From Terrabacter tumescens (GTDB lineage Bacteria; Actinomycetota; Actinomycetes; Actinomycetales; Dermatophilaceae): a stretch of DNA of 64,000 bases. The translations under genes were made by a program, and so were the position numbers. Each line of letters starts with the position of its first letter. Positions within the stretch are counted from its first letter, which is position 1. Shown here piece by piece: positions 1-7,583 of this stretch. The stretch covers positions 180,394 to 244,393 of the forward strand of contig NZ_BMNZ01000005.1 of the NCBI RefSeq assembly GCF_014646815.1, read 5' to 3'. The notes beneath the pieces were generated by a model, which searched no databases, was not told the origin of the DNA, and saw only the letters and a program-made list of their open reading frames with translations.

Positions 1-463
1 CGGTTTCCTCGTTCCTTGAGGGCCCTCTGGCCATTGGCAGCGGACTGCGTTTTGTCCCTTTTGCGACCGGTTGATAGCAGGCGAGCCGCTCCCCCAGCAG
101 TTGGAGAGCCTTTCGCTTCTCGTCCAGCGATGTGTGCGCGTAGATCATCATCGTCACGTCGATGGCGCTGTGGCCCACGATCTCCTGGACGGTGTCGCTG
201 CGACTCGCTCGGTCAGTACAAGCGCACGCAGGTGTGCCTCAGGTCGTGAAACCGAGGCAGCGGCTCGGGCAGGACCGTGCGCACCCGATACCAGCTGCGG
301 CGCAGGTTGTCCGGCTCCATCGGGGTGCCCGCCTTTGAGGCGAACACCATGTCCGAGTCGTGCCATTCGGGACCGGCCGCCACCCGTTCCTTCCCTGGGA
401 GATCTTGTGCGCCTTGGCTGCATCCAACGGCTTCTTCGCCTCGTCAGGGTTCAGCCCATGGCC
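1..463 (-). pseudogene. Relic of a phage-type tyrosine recombinase (integrase), open at the left edge
   Basis: Decayed C-terminal part of an integrase, read on the minus strand. One frame gives MVFASKAGTPMEPDNL and then the box II motif RFHDLRHT at about 231-254, the signature of the catalytic domain. After a stop and frame change near 190-215, another frame gives VGHSAIDVTMMIYAHTS, which holds the last conserved His and the nucleophile Tyr (codon near 140). A short NPDEAKKPLDAAKAHKI piece at about 400-460 looks like the linker before the catalytic core, but the sequence between it and box II is shortened. The DNA-binding N-terminal half is absent and replaced by an IS fragment. The gene cannot make an active recombinase; I read it as the scar of an integrated element. 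The reading frame continues past the window edge. Confidence 0.75.
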
Positions 464-682
464 GACGACCCGCTTGTTCACCTCGCGCAGCGCCTCGGAC
501 TCGCTCGCGCTCTTTGCCGGGACCGACGCGCCGGCAGATCGGCGCTCGTCGATCGTCAGCCACCGCTTCAGGCACGAAGGCGAGATGCCGAAGTCCTTCG
601 CGACCTGGGCTACGGAGGCATCCGACTCCCTGCAGACCCGGATCACGTCCTCGCGGAACCCGTTGGGGAACGCCTCGGGCAT
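464..682 (-). pseudogene. Truncated IS3-type transposase OrfA
   Basis: The N-terminal part of an IS3-family OrfA begins at ATG 682 with MPEAFPNGFREDVIRV, followed by a helix-turn-helix (SVAQVAKDFGISPSCLKRW). The protein is cut at about residue 72 (EALREVNKRV), exactly where the leucine-zipper region of OrfA should continue, and runs straight into the integrase relic. No OrfB with the DDE catalytic domain is present. It is therefore an inactive fragment, and the junction suggests that the insertion sequence landed in or recombined with the integrase. Identification as IS3-type rests on the HTH and spacing; the exact IS subgroup cannot be told. Confidence 0.7.
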
Positions 683-947
683 GGTGCACATCCTTCCAGC
701 GCCGAGACACATCGACGCAGATCAGACGTCACCTATCCGTTCAGCAGACCCCAGATAACGGCCATTGGATGGCGCACCGCCATGGCCGAAAAGCGGCGTG
801 CATTGTGTCGATGTATCCCAACCAGCCGGTGAGGCTCCGTGCATCGCGGCCTGGCTCCCGACATGCTTCTCGTGTCCGGCCTGCGCGTTCTTGCGACGCG
901 AGGGTACGAGGAGCGCAGAACTTGGTGCGACGACATGGAGGATTCGA

Positions 948-1418
948 TTGTCTGACGAGGAGATTTGGTCCAGCGCCGACGCGCGGCCCAGAGCCACCAA
1001 CGATGCCCGCCGGGCCAGACGCCCCTTGCTCGGCCTCCTTCTGCTGCCGGTAGTCCTGCTTCTCGCCGGATGTTCCGGTCAGGGCGGTGCAGAGAGCCAG
1101 AACGCCGTGGACGCCGCACTGCGTTTCGCGACCGCAGTGCAAGGCGATGCGGGCACGGCGTGCGACCTCCTGGCGCCCGGGACGCGTCAGGAGCTTGAGG
1201 ACCAGGACGGCCCCTGTCCCACCGCGCTGCCGGACCAGAACCTGCCACGGGCGTCGGGCCCCGGCGAGGCAGAGGTGTACGGCAAGGACGCCATCGTCCG
1301 GCTGAGCGGCGACACCATCTTCCTCGCGCGATTCGACGAGGGCTGGCGGGTCACCGCTGCTGGCTGCGTGGATGCCGGCAAGGACAAGCCGTACAGCTGC
1401 AGCGTGAAGGGAAACTGA
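948..1418 (+). CDS. Small secreted lipoprotein of unknown function
   Basis: Predicted 156-residue lipoprotein. I chose the TTG at 948 because a GGAGG ribosome-binding site lies at 938-942 and no ATG or GTG in this frame fits better. The protein has a long basic N-region (RRARRP), a hydrophobic stretch and a lipobox ending L-A-G-C at Cys42, so it should be lipid-anchored to the outer face of the membrane. The mature part contains three further Cys residues and a compact alpha/beta-looking sequence; I do not recognise a named domain. It is followed two bases later by a 27-residue membrane micro-protein and then by a DUF6766 gene, so the three probably form one operon and act at the membrane. 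Confidence 0.8.
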   Translation: MSDEEIWSSADARPRATNDARRARRPLLGLLLLPVVLLLAGCSGQGGAESQNAVDAALRFATAVQGDAGTACDLLAPGTRQELEDQDGPCPTALPDQNLPRASGPGEAEVYGKDAIVRLSGDTIFLARFDEGWRVTAAGCVDAGKDKPYSCSVKGN

Positions 1419-1420
1419 CC

Positions 1421-1504
1421 GTGCGCACCGTCTTCGTCGGCCTGCTGCTCTTCGTCGCGGTGGGCCTGGCCTACTGCATCACCATCGGGGCGATGAGCCG
1501 ATGA
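1421..1504 (+). CDS. 27-residue membrane micro-protein
   Basis: A short gene starting at GTG 1421, two bases after the lipoprotein stop. It encodes 27 residues: a basic N-terminus (MRTVFVG), one hydrophobic helix that could span the membrane, and a short tail ending in MSR. Its stop codon overlaps the ATG of the following DUF6766 gene (ATGA at 1501-1504), the arrangement expected for translational coupling. It is too short for routine gene calling and I know no family name for it. The position between a lipoprotein and a membrane protein suggests a small subunit or stabiliser of the DUF6766 protein, which is inference only. Confidence 0.6.
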   Translation: MRTVFVGLLLFVAVGLAYCITIGAMSR

Positions 1505-2175
1505 CGCGCTTCGTCAAGGAGAGCTCGCTCACCCTCGTCTTCTTCGTGCTGCTCCTCGCCGCGCTGGTCGGGCAGGCCTTCACCGGGCAGGCGTTCTACA
1601 ACGAGTCCGCCACGGCCGCGAGCCTGCCCACCCTGAGCATCGGCGAGTACGTCACGTCGTCCCAGTTCACCGTCGACGTGGCCGAGAACTGGCAGTCCGA
1701 GTACCTGCAGTTCCTCCTGTTCATCCTGCTCACCGTCTGGCTGGTGCAGAAGGGATCGCCGGAGTCCAAGCCGCTGGATAGCGTCGGCCGTGAGAGCGAC
1801 GAGGACCAGAAGGTCGGGGCGCATGCCACCGACGCGTCGCCCGCGTGGGCCAAGGCCGGCGGTTGGCGCACACGCCTCTACTCTCGCTCGCTAGGGGTCG
1901 TCATGGGCGCGATCTTCGTCCTGTCGTGGCTGGCCCAGCTCATCGCCGGACGCAGCGCGTACGACGCAGACCAATTGCAGAACCTCCAGGAGCCGCTCAG
2001 CTTGGGCGAATACCTCGCCGCGCCGGACTTCTGGAACCGGACCTTCCAAAACTGGCAGTCCGAGCTCCTCGCGGTCGCCAGCATGGTTGTCCTCAGCATC
2101 TACCTGCGCGAGCGTGGCTCACCCGAGTCCAAGCCGGTGGGAGAGTCCCACATCTCGACGGGCGTCGAGAACTGA
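1501..2175 (+). CDS. DUF6766-family membrane protein with internal duplication
   Basis: A 224-residue integral membrane protein that resembles the DUF6766 family. It is built from two related halves. Each has an N-terminal membrane helix, a motif of the type S-[IL]-G-E-Y-[VL] followed by NWQSE, a second membrane helix and a GSPESKP end motif (near residues 83-89 and 207-213). The two halves are joined by a charged linker of about 35 residues. The repeated GSPESKP motif probably lies on the cytoplasmic side. The function of this family is not known. It is translationally coupled to the 27-residue micro-protein and sits in an operon with a lipoprotein. Upstream lie only mobile-element relics, so the operon may have arrived with them, but its base composition is not visibly different. 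Confidence 0.7.
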   Translation: MTRFVKESSLTLVFFVLLLAALVGQAFTGQAFYNESATAASLPTLSIGEYVTSSQFTVDVAENWQSEYLQFLLFILLTVWLVQKGSPESKPLDSVGRESDEDQKVGAHATDASPAWAKAGGWRTRLYSRSLGVVMGAIFVLSWLAQLIAGRSAYDADQLQNLQEPLSLGEYLAAPDFWNRTFQNWQSELLAVASMVVLSIYLRERGSPESKPVGESHISTGVEN

Positions 2176-2196
2176 GGCGCCGAGCCTGCTTTCACG

Positions 2197-3000
2197 TCAG
2201 GCACGCGGGGGGCCGAGCATCGTCCTTGAGTCCTCGAGCCGGCCCTTCGACGTGCGTCGTGCCACCGCAGCTCGTTGGCGACATTCACCGAGCGGGGTGT
2301 CGAATGCGCCCGTGTCAATGACGGTCTCGGACAGGGCGGCGACCTTGATGTTGCGGTTCTGGCTCTCCCTGACCAGGAGATCCCAAGCCGCGTCCAGCGA
2401 CAGTTGCCTGGTGGTCATGATGATCCCGAGCGCAACGCCGATGTGTCGGCTCGTCCGCAGCGCGGCCTTGAAGTTGTCGACATCGTCCTGACGACGCAGA
2501 GCCCGCACGGTGGCCGTTGCCGTGGCGCCGAAGAGCGTCATGAGCGACTCGTGCTCGGACGTGAACGCGTGGGGCCGCGCTGCAAACACGTTGAGTGACG
2601 CGTGGCCTCCGTCGTCGACCGGCATGATGTAGCTCAGAAGGCTGCGGATATCTGTTTCGGCCACCAGTCTCGGCCCCAGACGGGCCCAACGTGGGTCTCT
2701 GCCGAGGTCATCGACGCGTACGGTGACACCGCCGCGCAGCGCGTCGAGGATGGGCCCTTCCTGCTCCTGGTCCCGAATCATGTCCACCATGGCCGGGACG
2801 CCGCTGGTCGCGGCGATGGTGGTGATGCGTCCATGGTGGTCGCTGGCGATGGATGCATGGTCTGCACGCAAGAGCTTGGCGGCGAGGTCACAGATCAGTT
2901 CTGGGGTGTGGACGCCTTGCACGCTGTGTTCCTGCAGGACCCGGGCAGCGTCGGCGAACTCCTCGATGGTCTGCCAATTCTGATCCAGGGCGCTCGGCAT
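2197..3000 (-). CDS. GAF-ANTAR domain transcription antitermination regulator
   Basis: A 267-residue protein with an N-terminal GAF sensor domain (about residues 25-175) and a C-terminal ANTAR domain (about 180-235; SRHIGVALGIIMTTRQLSLD and the following conserved A/W residues). ANTAR domains bind paired hairpins in nascent RNA and prevent termination; in actinobacteria GAF-ANTAR proteins are common stress or redox responders. A GGGAGG ribosome-binding site precedes the ATG at 3000. After ANTAR there is a tail of about 30 basic, Arg-rich residues. The gene is convergent with the DUF6766 operon (21 bases between the stops). No target hairpin pair is evident nearby, so its RNA targets are unknown. 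Confidence 0.85.
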   Translation of the reverse strand: MPSALDQNWQTIEEFADAARVLQEHSVQGVHTPELICDLAAKLLRADHASIASDHHGRITTIAATSGVPAMVDMIRDQEQEGPILDALRGGVTVRVDDLGRDPRWARLGPRLVAETDIRSLLSYIMPVDDGGHASLNVFAARPHAFTSEHESLMTLFGATATATVRALRRQDDVDNFKAALRTSRHIGVALGIIMTTRQLSLDAAWDLLVRESQNRNIKVAALSETVIDTGAFDTPLGECRQRAAVARRTSKGRLEDSRTMLGPPRA

Positions 3001-3058
3001 GGGTGTTCACCTCCCAGCGTGTCCGGGCCGTCCTTCGACTTCGATCCTCTCGCTGCCA

Positions 3059-3539
3059 TTATCGCGAAAATCGTCCCCACATGACAGTCACAATGGCTCG
3101 CTGCGCGGAGCCGGCGACCACGAACCCGGGCCCTATGAGGTAGATCGTCTGCGCCGTGAACTGGGGGCGGGACTTCGGCACGAGGTACCCCGGCCGCGAG
3201 CCCTCCTATCGCGGAGGCCGCCATGAGCAGCTCGAACCAGGCCTCGGGCACGTGCAGTCGGTCACGCGCGAAGAGGACCTTGGTCGAAAAAGCGATGTTG
3301 CATACGAAGTTGAACACCGCCATGCCAACGGTGAGGCGCCGCAGTTCCGCGTGGCGGCCGAGATGGCTGAGCCCTTCTCGCACAGAGCGGAGCACGGGAG
3401 CGTGCGCGGCTGTGTCCACGGGGGGCGTCATCGGCCCGAGTCCAACCAGCAGCGCGGCGGAGATGAGGAACGCGAGAGCATGGCCGAAGCAGCCCAGCCG
3501 GGCGTGAGGGAGCAACGCTCCATCCGGGGCGAATGACAC
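3059..3539 (-). pseudogene. Frameshifted, truncated MFS transporter relic
   Basis: Fragment of a major facilitator superfamily exporter. The minus strand encodes a hydrophobic segment (FLISAALLVGLGPM), then SVREGLSHLGRHAELRRL and a following pair of membrane helices ending in LLMAASAIGGLAAG, the typical middle of an MFS drug-exporter-like protein. At a GGGG run near 3183 the frame changes by one base; beyond it the continuation YLVPKSRPQFTAQTIYLIGP is readable until a stop at 3059-3061. The first half of the transporter is absent. It is surely non-functional. It fills the space between the ANTAR gene and the conflict locus and adds to the impression of decayed, exchanged DNA here. Confidence 0.65.
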
Positions 3540-3646
3540 GGATTCCCACCTTCTCGACCACAGGCGGGGTGCACTCTGGACGTGAGGCCTGATTCAACGA
3601 GGCCCTTCGCCAGCTCGTACCGCGGGGGACCGAGGAGGCGAGTGCT

Positions 3647-5416
3647 GTGCTGCACCCCAACGGAGTCGACGCGACCACCGGCGAGCACCTGCTGCCACCG
3701 TTGGTGGAGCAGGACGTGGCTGACGCCTTCGGATCCGCCCCCCTCGACCACGCCTCCATGGCGGCGCTGACGGCCCACCACCGACGCACGACCGAGGACC
3801 ACCTCGCCCCCAAGCACGGCGTCGACGGCTCGGACCTGAGTCTTGCCGGGTGGGGCGTCATCGCGAGCGAGCACGCCGACCCCGCAGTCCTCGTCGCGCT
3901 CCGCCCGCTGCTCGAGCACCGACGCGAGCAGGCCGCGTCGGCTCGGGAGCACCGCTTCCGTGAGCTCACCGGTGCGGACGGCTACCGACAGGACGAGACG
4001 AAGCAGGAGTTCCAGACCCGCTTCGGCGCCGGGCCCGGGCCCGTCGACCCGGACGTCCTGCCCTACCACCTTCTCATCGTCGGTGGCCCGGACGAGGTGC
4101 CGTTCTCGTTCCAGTACCAGCTGGACGTCCAGCACTCCGTGGGCCGCGTCTCCTTCGCGACGACCTCGGAGTATGCCGTCTACGCGAGGAACGTCGTCGC
4201 CGCCGACCGTGCCGCCGGCCGTGACAGACACGACGGTCCCGTCGACGTCTGCCTCTTCGCCCCGCGCCACGACGACGACGCGGCCACCGGGCTGTCCGAG
4301 CAGCACCTCGCCCGGCCACTCGCGCACGCCCTGGACGAGGAGGCGCAGCTCTTCCGCGTGTCGCGGCTGCTCGGCGGCGATGCCACCAAGGTGGGGCTGG
4401 TGTCGGCCCTGTCGGGGACCCGTGCACCGGGGCTTCTCTTCACCGCGTCCCACGGCCTCGGCTTCCCCAGCGGTCACCCGCTGCAGACCGAGACCCAAGG
4501 CGCACTGGTCTGCCAGGAATGGGACGGACCCGGTCACGGGCCCCTCGCCGCGGGCGAGTGGTTCGGAGCGACGGACGTGAGGGCCCTGGACGCGGACCTG
4601 ACCGGGATGGTCGCCGTCGTCTTCGCCTGCTTCGGCGCCGGGACCCCCCGTGAGAACGACTTCGGACGCGCGCAGTTCAGTGCCGGCCCGCTGGCGCCCG
4701 CGCCCTTCGTGGCCGCCCTCCCCCGGGCCATGCTCGGACGTGAGGGGGGAGCGCTCGCCGTCGTGGGTCATGTGGACCGGGCGTGGGCGTACTCGTTCAT
4801 GTGGCCCGGCGTCGGCGCCCAGACCGAGGTGTTCCACAGCACCCTGCGTGCGCTCGCGTCCGGTGAGCTGCTGGGCACCGCCCTCGAGTTCATGGGCGAC
4901 CGCCCCGCGGAGGTCGCGACCGAGCTGGCCCAGACCATCGAGCTGCGCGACCTCGGCAAACGCATCGACCCGGCCACCCTCGCGGCGCTCTGGACAGCCT
5001 ACTCCGACACCCGCAACTACGTCGTCCTCGGCGACCCCGCCGTGCGCATACGGCAGCAGTCGCACACTCCCCCGGTCACCCGGCCGACGGTCGACATCGC
5101 TGCGAGCGCCATTTGCCCTCAACCTCGCCCGCCCTTCGCGAAGGAGACCGTCGAGGTCGCCACGTACGTCACCCACGACCCGGCGGCCGTCCACGTGGAC
5201 CCCGCGACGGGATGTATCACCGGGGCGCGGCTGGCCCTCTACTCCATGGTCCACACGAACGGCGACGCCCAGCACGTCGTCACGACGCCGCTTCCCGGAG
5301 CGACGGCCGACGACGACGAGGCGACCGCCCTGGCGGACCTGCACACTCGCCTGCTCGACGTCAGCCTCACCGCGCAGCGGGCGTCGACGGCTGGAGGTGG
5401 CGACCCCGATGACTGA
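3647..5416 (+). CDS. Caspase-fold (C25/gingipain-like) cysteine peptidase of a conflict operon
   Basis: A 589-residue protein starting at GTG 3647 behind a GAGGAGG ribosome-binding site (3632-3638). The core from about residue 135 to 470 looks like a clan CD, C25-like peptidase: YHLLIVGGPDEVPFSFQYQL is characteristic, followed by a candidate catalytic dyad, His269 in FTASHGLGF and Cys328 in VFACFGAGTP, each at the end of a hydrophobic beta strand. The last part of the core (NYVVLGDPAVRIR) also matches that group. The N-terminal 100 residues and the C-terminal 110 residues are of unknown type. There is no signal peptide, so it should act inside the cell, unlike secreted gingipains. The stop overlaps the start of the CHAT-SIR2 gene by eight bases. 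Role inferred: effector protease, or protease that activates a partner, controlled by the STAND protein. Confidence 0.75.
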   Translation: MLHPNGVDATTGEHLLPPLVEQDVADAFGSAPLDHASMAALTAHHRRTTEDHLAPKHGVDGSDLSLAGWGVIASEHADPAVLVALRPLLEHRREQAASAREHRFRELTGADGYRQDETKQEFQTRFGAGPGPVDPDVLPYHLLIVGGPDEVPFSFQYQLDVQHSVGRVSFATTSEYAVYARNVVAADRAAGRDRHDGPVDVCLFAPRHDDDAATGLSEQHLARPLAHALDEEAQLFRVSRLLGGDATKVGLVSALSGTRAPGLLFTASHGLGFPSGHPLQTETQGALVCQEWDGPGHGPLAAGEWFGATDVRALDADLTGMVAVVFACFGAGTPRENDFGRAQFSAGPLAPAPFVAALPRAMLGREGGALAVVGHVDRAWAYSFMWPGVGAQTEVFHSTLRALASGELLGTALEFMGDRPAEVATELAQTIELRDLGKRIDPATLAALWTAYSDTRNYVVLGDPAVRIRQQSHTPPVTRPTVDIAASAICPQPRPPFAKETVEVATYVTHDPAAVHVDPATGCITGARLALYSMVHTNGDAQHVVTTPLPGATADDDEATALADLHTRLLDVSLTAQRASTAGGGDPDD

Positions 5417-7583
5417 CTACGCCGACCTCGAGATCGGCCTGCATGCCCGTGACGGAGTCACCTGGCGCGTCGAGCTGCGCTACAGCCAGCCGCGCGCCGA
5501 CGTCGAGACCCGGCTCGACAGCCGTGGAGCCCAGTTCGCCACCATCGACCCCGATGCCCTCGAAGTCCTCGCTGACGACGAGGAGGCCTACGGGCGAGCG
5601 CTGGGCCAGGCGCTCTTCGGGGGGTCGGTCGGTGACGGCTACCGGCAGTGCAAGGCAGCCGCGCAGGCCCAAGGGATCACGATGCGGGTCCGGCTCTTCG
5701 TGGGTCCCAGCGCCCCACAGCTCCACGCGGTCCGCTGGGAGACGATCCGGGACGTCGACGACGGATCGCCACTGCTGACGGACGAGTCGGTCGTCTTCTC
5801 GCGCTACCTGTCGAGCAACGACTGGCGGCCGGTCGGGCTGCGGCCCCGGAGCCAGCTGCGAGCCCTGGCCCTCGTGGCGAACCCGTCGGACTCGGGGGAC
5901 TTCGGCCCGGCCGGACTGGCACAGCTCGACGTCGGTGCGGAGGTCAGTACGGCCAGGCAGGGCCTGTCGCCGTTGCCCACGCGCGTGCTCGCCGGGCGCA
6001 AGGACGCGACGCTGGACCAGCTCTTCGACGCGCTGCGCGACGGGTGCGACATCCTCTACCTCGTCTGCCACGGCTACCTCGTCGGCGACGCGCCGGTCCT
6101 GCTCCTCGAGGACGGCGAGGGCCACGGCGCGCCGATCCGCGGCGTCGAGCTCGTCGAGCGCCTGAGGGACCTCGTGCGCATGCCACGGCTCGTCGTGCTC
6201 GCGTCCTGCCAGAGCGCCGGAGCCGGCGACGAGTCCCGGAGCGACGACGGCGGCGCCCTCGCCGCCCTCGGCCCCCGACTGGCCGAGGCGGGCGTGCCCG
6301 CCGTCGTGGCCATGCAGGGCAACGTGTCGATGCAGACCGTCGGCCGCTTCATGCCCGTCCTCTTCCGGGAGCTGCAGCGCGACGGACAGGTCGACCGCGC
6401 GATGGCCGCCGCCAGAGGCACCGTGCGCGACCGGGCCGACTGGTGGGTGCCGTCGCTCTTCATGCGTCTGCGCAGCGGGCGCATCTGGTACCAGGCGGGA
6501 TTCGGCGGTTCCGGTGAGGCGTTCGAGAAGTTCCCGGCCCTGATCAACGAGATCCGCGACCAGAAGTGCACGCCCATCCTGGGGCCCGGTCTCAACGACC
6601 AGCTCCTCGGCCCGCGCCAGGAGATCGCCCAACGCTGGGCCAAGCACTTCCGCTTCCCGATGGCCCCGCAGTGGCGCGACGACCTCCCGCAGGTCGCCCA
6701 GTTCCTCTCCGTGAACCTCGGGCCCAACTTCCCGCGCGACGAGCTCGGGAACTACCTCCGCACGGCCCTGCTCGAGGGCTACGAGGAGCTCGCGACGGCA
6801 TACGAGGGCCAGAACCGCACCGACATCCCCCTCGGACCACTGATGTCCCAGGCCTGGCAGATCCGCTACCCCGAGGGCAGCGACGACCCGTACGCGTTCC
6901 TCGCCGAGCTGCCGTTACCGCTCTACGTCACCACCCAGCCGTGGAACCTGCTGGCCGACGCCCTCCGGCGCGCCGGCAAGGACCCGCAGATCGAGCTCTG
7001 CCGCTGGAAGCGGCTCGACAGCGACGACCCGTGGGGCTCCGACGAGGAGTTCGACACGCCTGACTGGGCGTTCGCGACGTTCGACGACGAGGACCGGCGC
7101 CGCGAGGCCGTCCTGTCGGGCTGGCCGACCTCGGTGTTCGACCGTGAGCCCGGCTACCGCCCGACCAAGGAACGACCCCTCGTCTTCCACCTCTTCGGGC
7201 ACCACGCGCGGCGCCGGACCCTCGTGCTGACCGAGGACGACTACTTCGGCTTCCTCATCGGGATCACGCGCGACAAGGACCTCGTCCCTCTCAAGGTGCG
7301 GCGCGCCTTCTCCGACACCTCCCTCATGCTGCTGGGCCAGCCAGAGCTCGGTTTCGACACCCGCGTCATCTACCAGAGCATCCTCAGCCAGGAAGGCAAC
7401 CGGCGAGGCGAGCACACCCACGTCGCCGTGCAGATCGACCCCGAGGAGAGCCGGTCGGTCGACCCGAACCGCGCGCGCAGGTACCTCGAGACCTACTTCC
7501 AGAGCAGCAACTTCACCATCTACTGGGGCAGCACCGAGGCCTTCATGAAGGAGCTCCGGGACGCGTGGCGGGCCGCGTCATGA
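5409..7583 (+). CDS. CHAT peptidase fused to a SIR2-like domain
   Basis: A 724-residue protein with ATG at 5409, overlapping the preceding gene by eight bases. Residues about 90-350 form a CHAT (caspase HetF associated with TPR) domain, with His221 in YLVCHGYL and Cys267 in VLASCQSAG as the dyad; MQGNVS (about 302-307) and a following Arg/Trp-rich strand are usual in CHAT proteins. Residues about 375-724 look like a SIR2-like domain: TPILGPGLND near 388, LYVTTQPWN near 505, VFHLFGHH near 592 and TLVLTEDDYFGFLIG near 604. Where classical sirtuins have Leu-His-Gly, this protein has Leu-Phe-Gly with a His two residues before. CHAT domains are proteases of bacterial conflict systems; SIR2-like domains often bind or destroy NAD+. 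I infer a cell-death or defence effector with two activities. Confidence 0.8.
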   Translation: MTDYADLEIGLHARDGVTWRVELRYSQPRADVETRLDSRGAQFATIDPDALEVLADDEEAYGRALGQALFGGSVGDGYRQCKAAAQAQGITMRVRLFVGPSAPQLHAVRWETIRDVDDGSPLLTDESVVFSRYLSSNDWRPVGLRPRSQLRALALVANPSDSGDFGPAGLAQLDVGAEVSTARQGLSPLPTRVLAGRKDATLDQLFDALRDGCDILYLVCHGYLVGDAPVLLLEDGEGHGAPIRGVELVERLRDLVRMPRLVVLASCQSAGAGDESRSDDGGALAALGPRLAEAGVPAVVAMQGNVSMQTVGRFMPVLFRELQRDGQVDRAMAAARGTVRDRADWWVPSLFMRLRSGRIWYQAGFGGSGEAFEKFPALINEIRDQKCTPILGPGLNDQLLGPRQEIAQRWAKHFRFPMAPQWRDDLPQVAQFLSVNLGPNFPRDELGNYLRTALLEGYEELATAYEGQNRTDIPLGPLMSQAWQIRYPEGSDDPYAFLAELPLPLYVTTQPWNLLADALRRAGKDPQIELCRWKRLDSDDPWGSDEEFDTPDWAFATFDDEDRRREAVLSGWPTSVFDREPGYRPTKERPLVFHLFGHHARRRTLVLTEDDYFGFLIGITRDKDLVPLKVRRAFSDTSLMLLGQPELGFDTRVIYQSILSQEGNRRGEHTHVAVQIDPEESRSVDPNRARRYLETYFQSSNFTIYWGSTEAFMKELRDAWRAAS

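Noticed and set aside
4650-5408. Upstream extension of the CHAT-SIR2 frame
   Set aside because: This part overlaps the C25-like gene in another frame and is Arg/Ser/Pro-rich without homology. The CHAT protein starts at 5409, where the overlap is eight bases.
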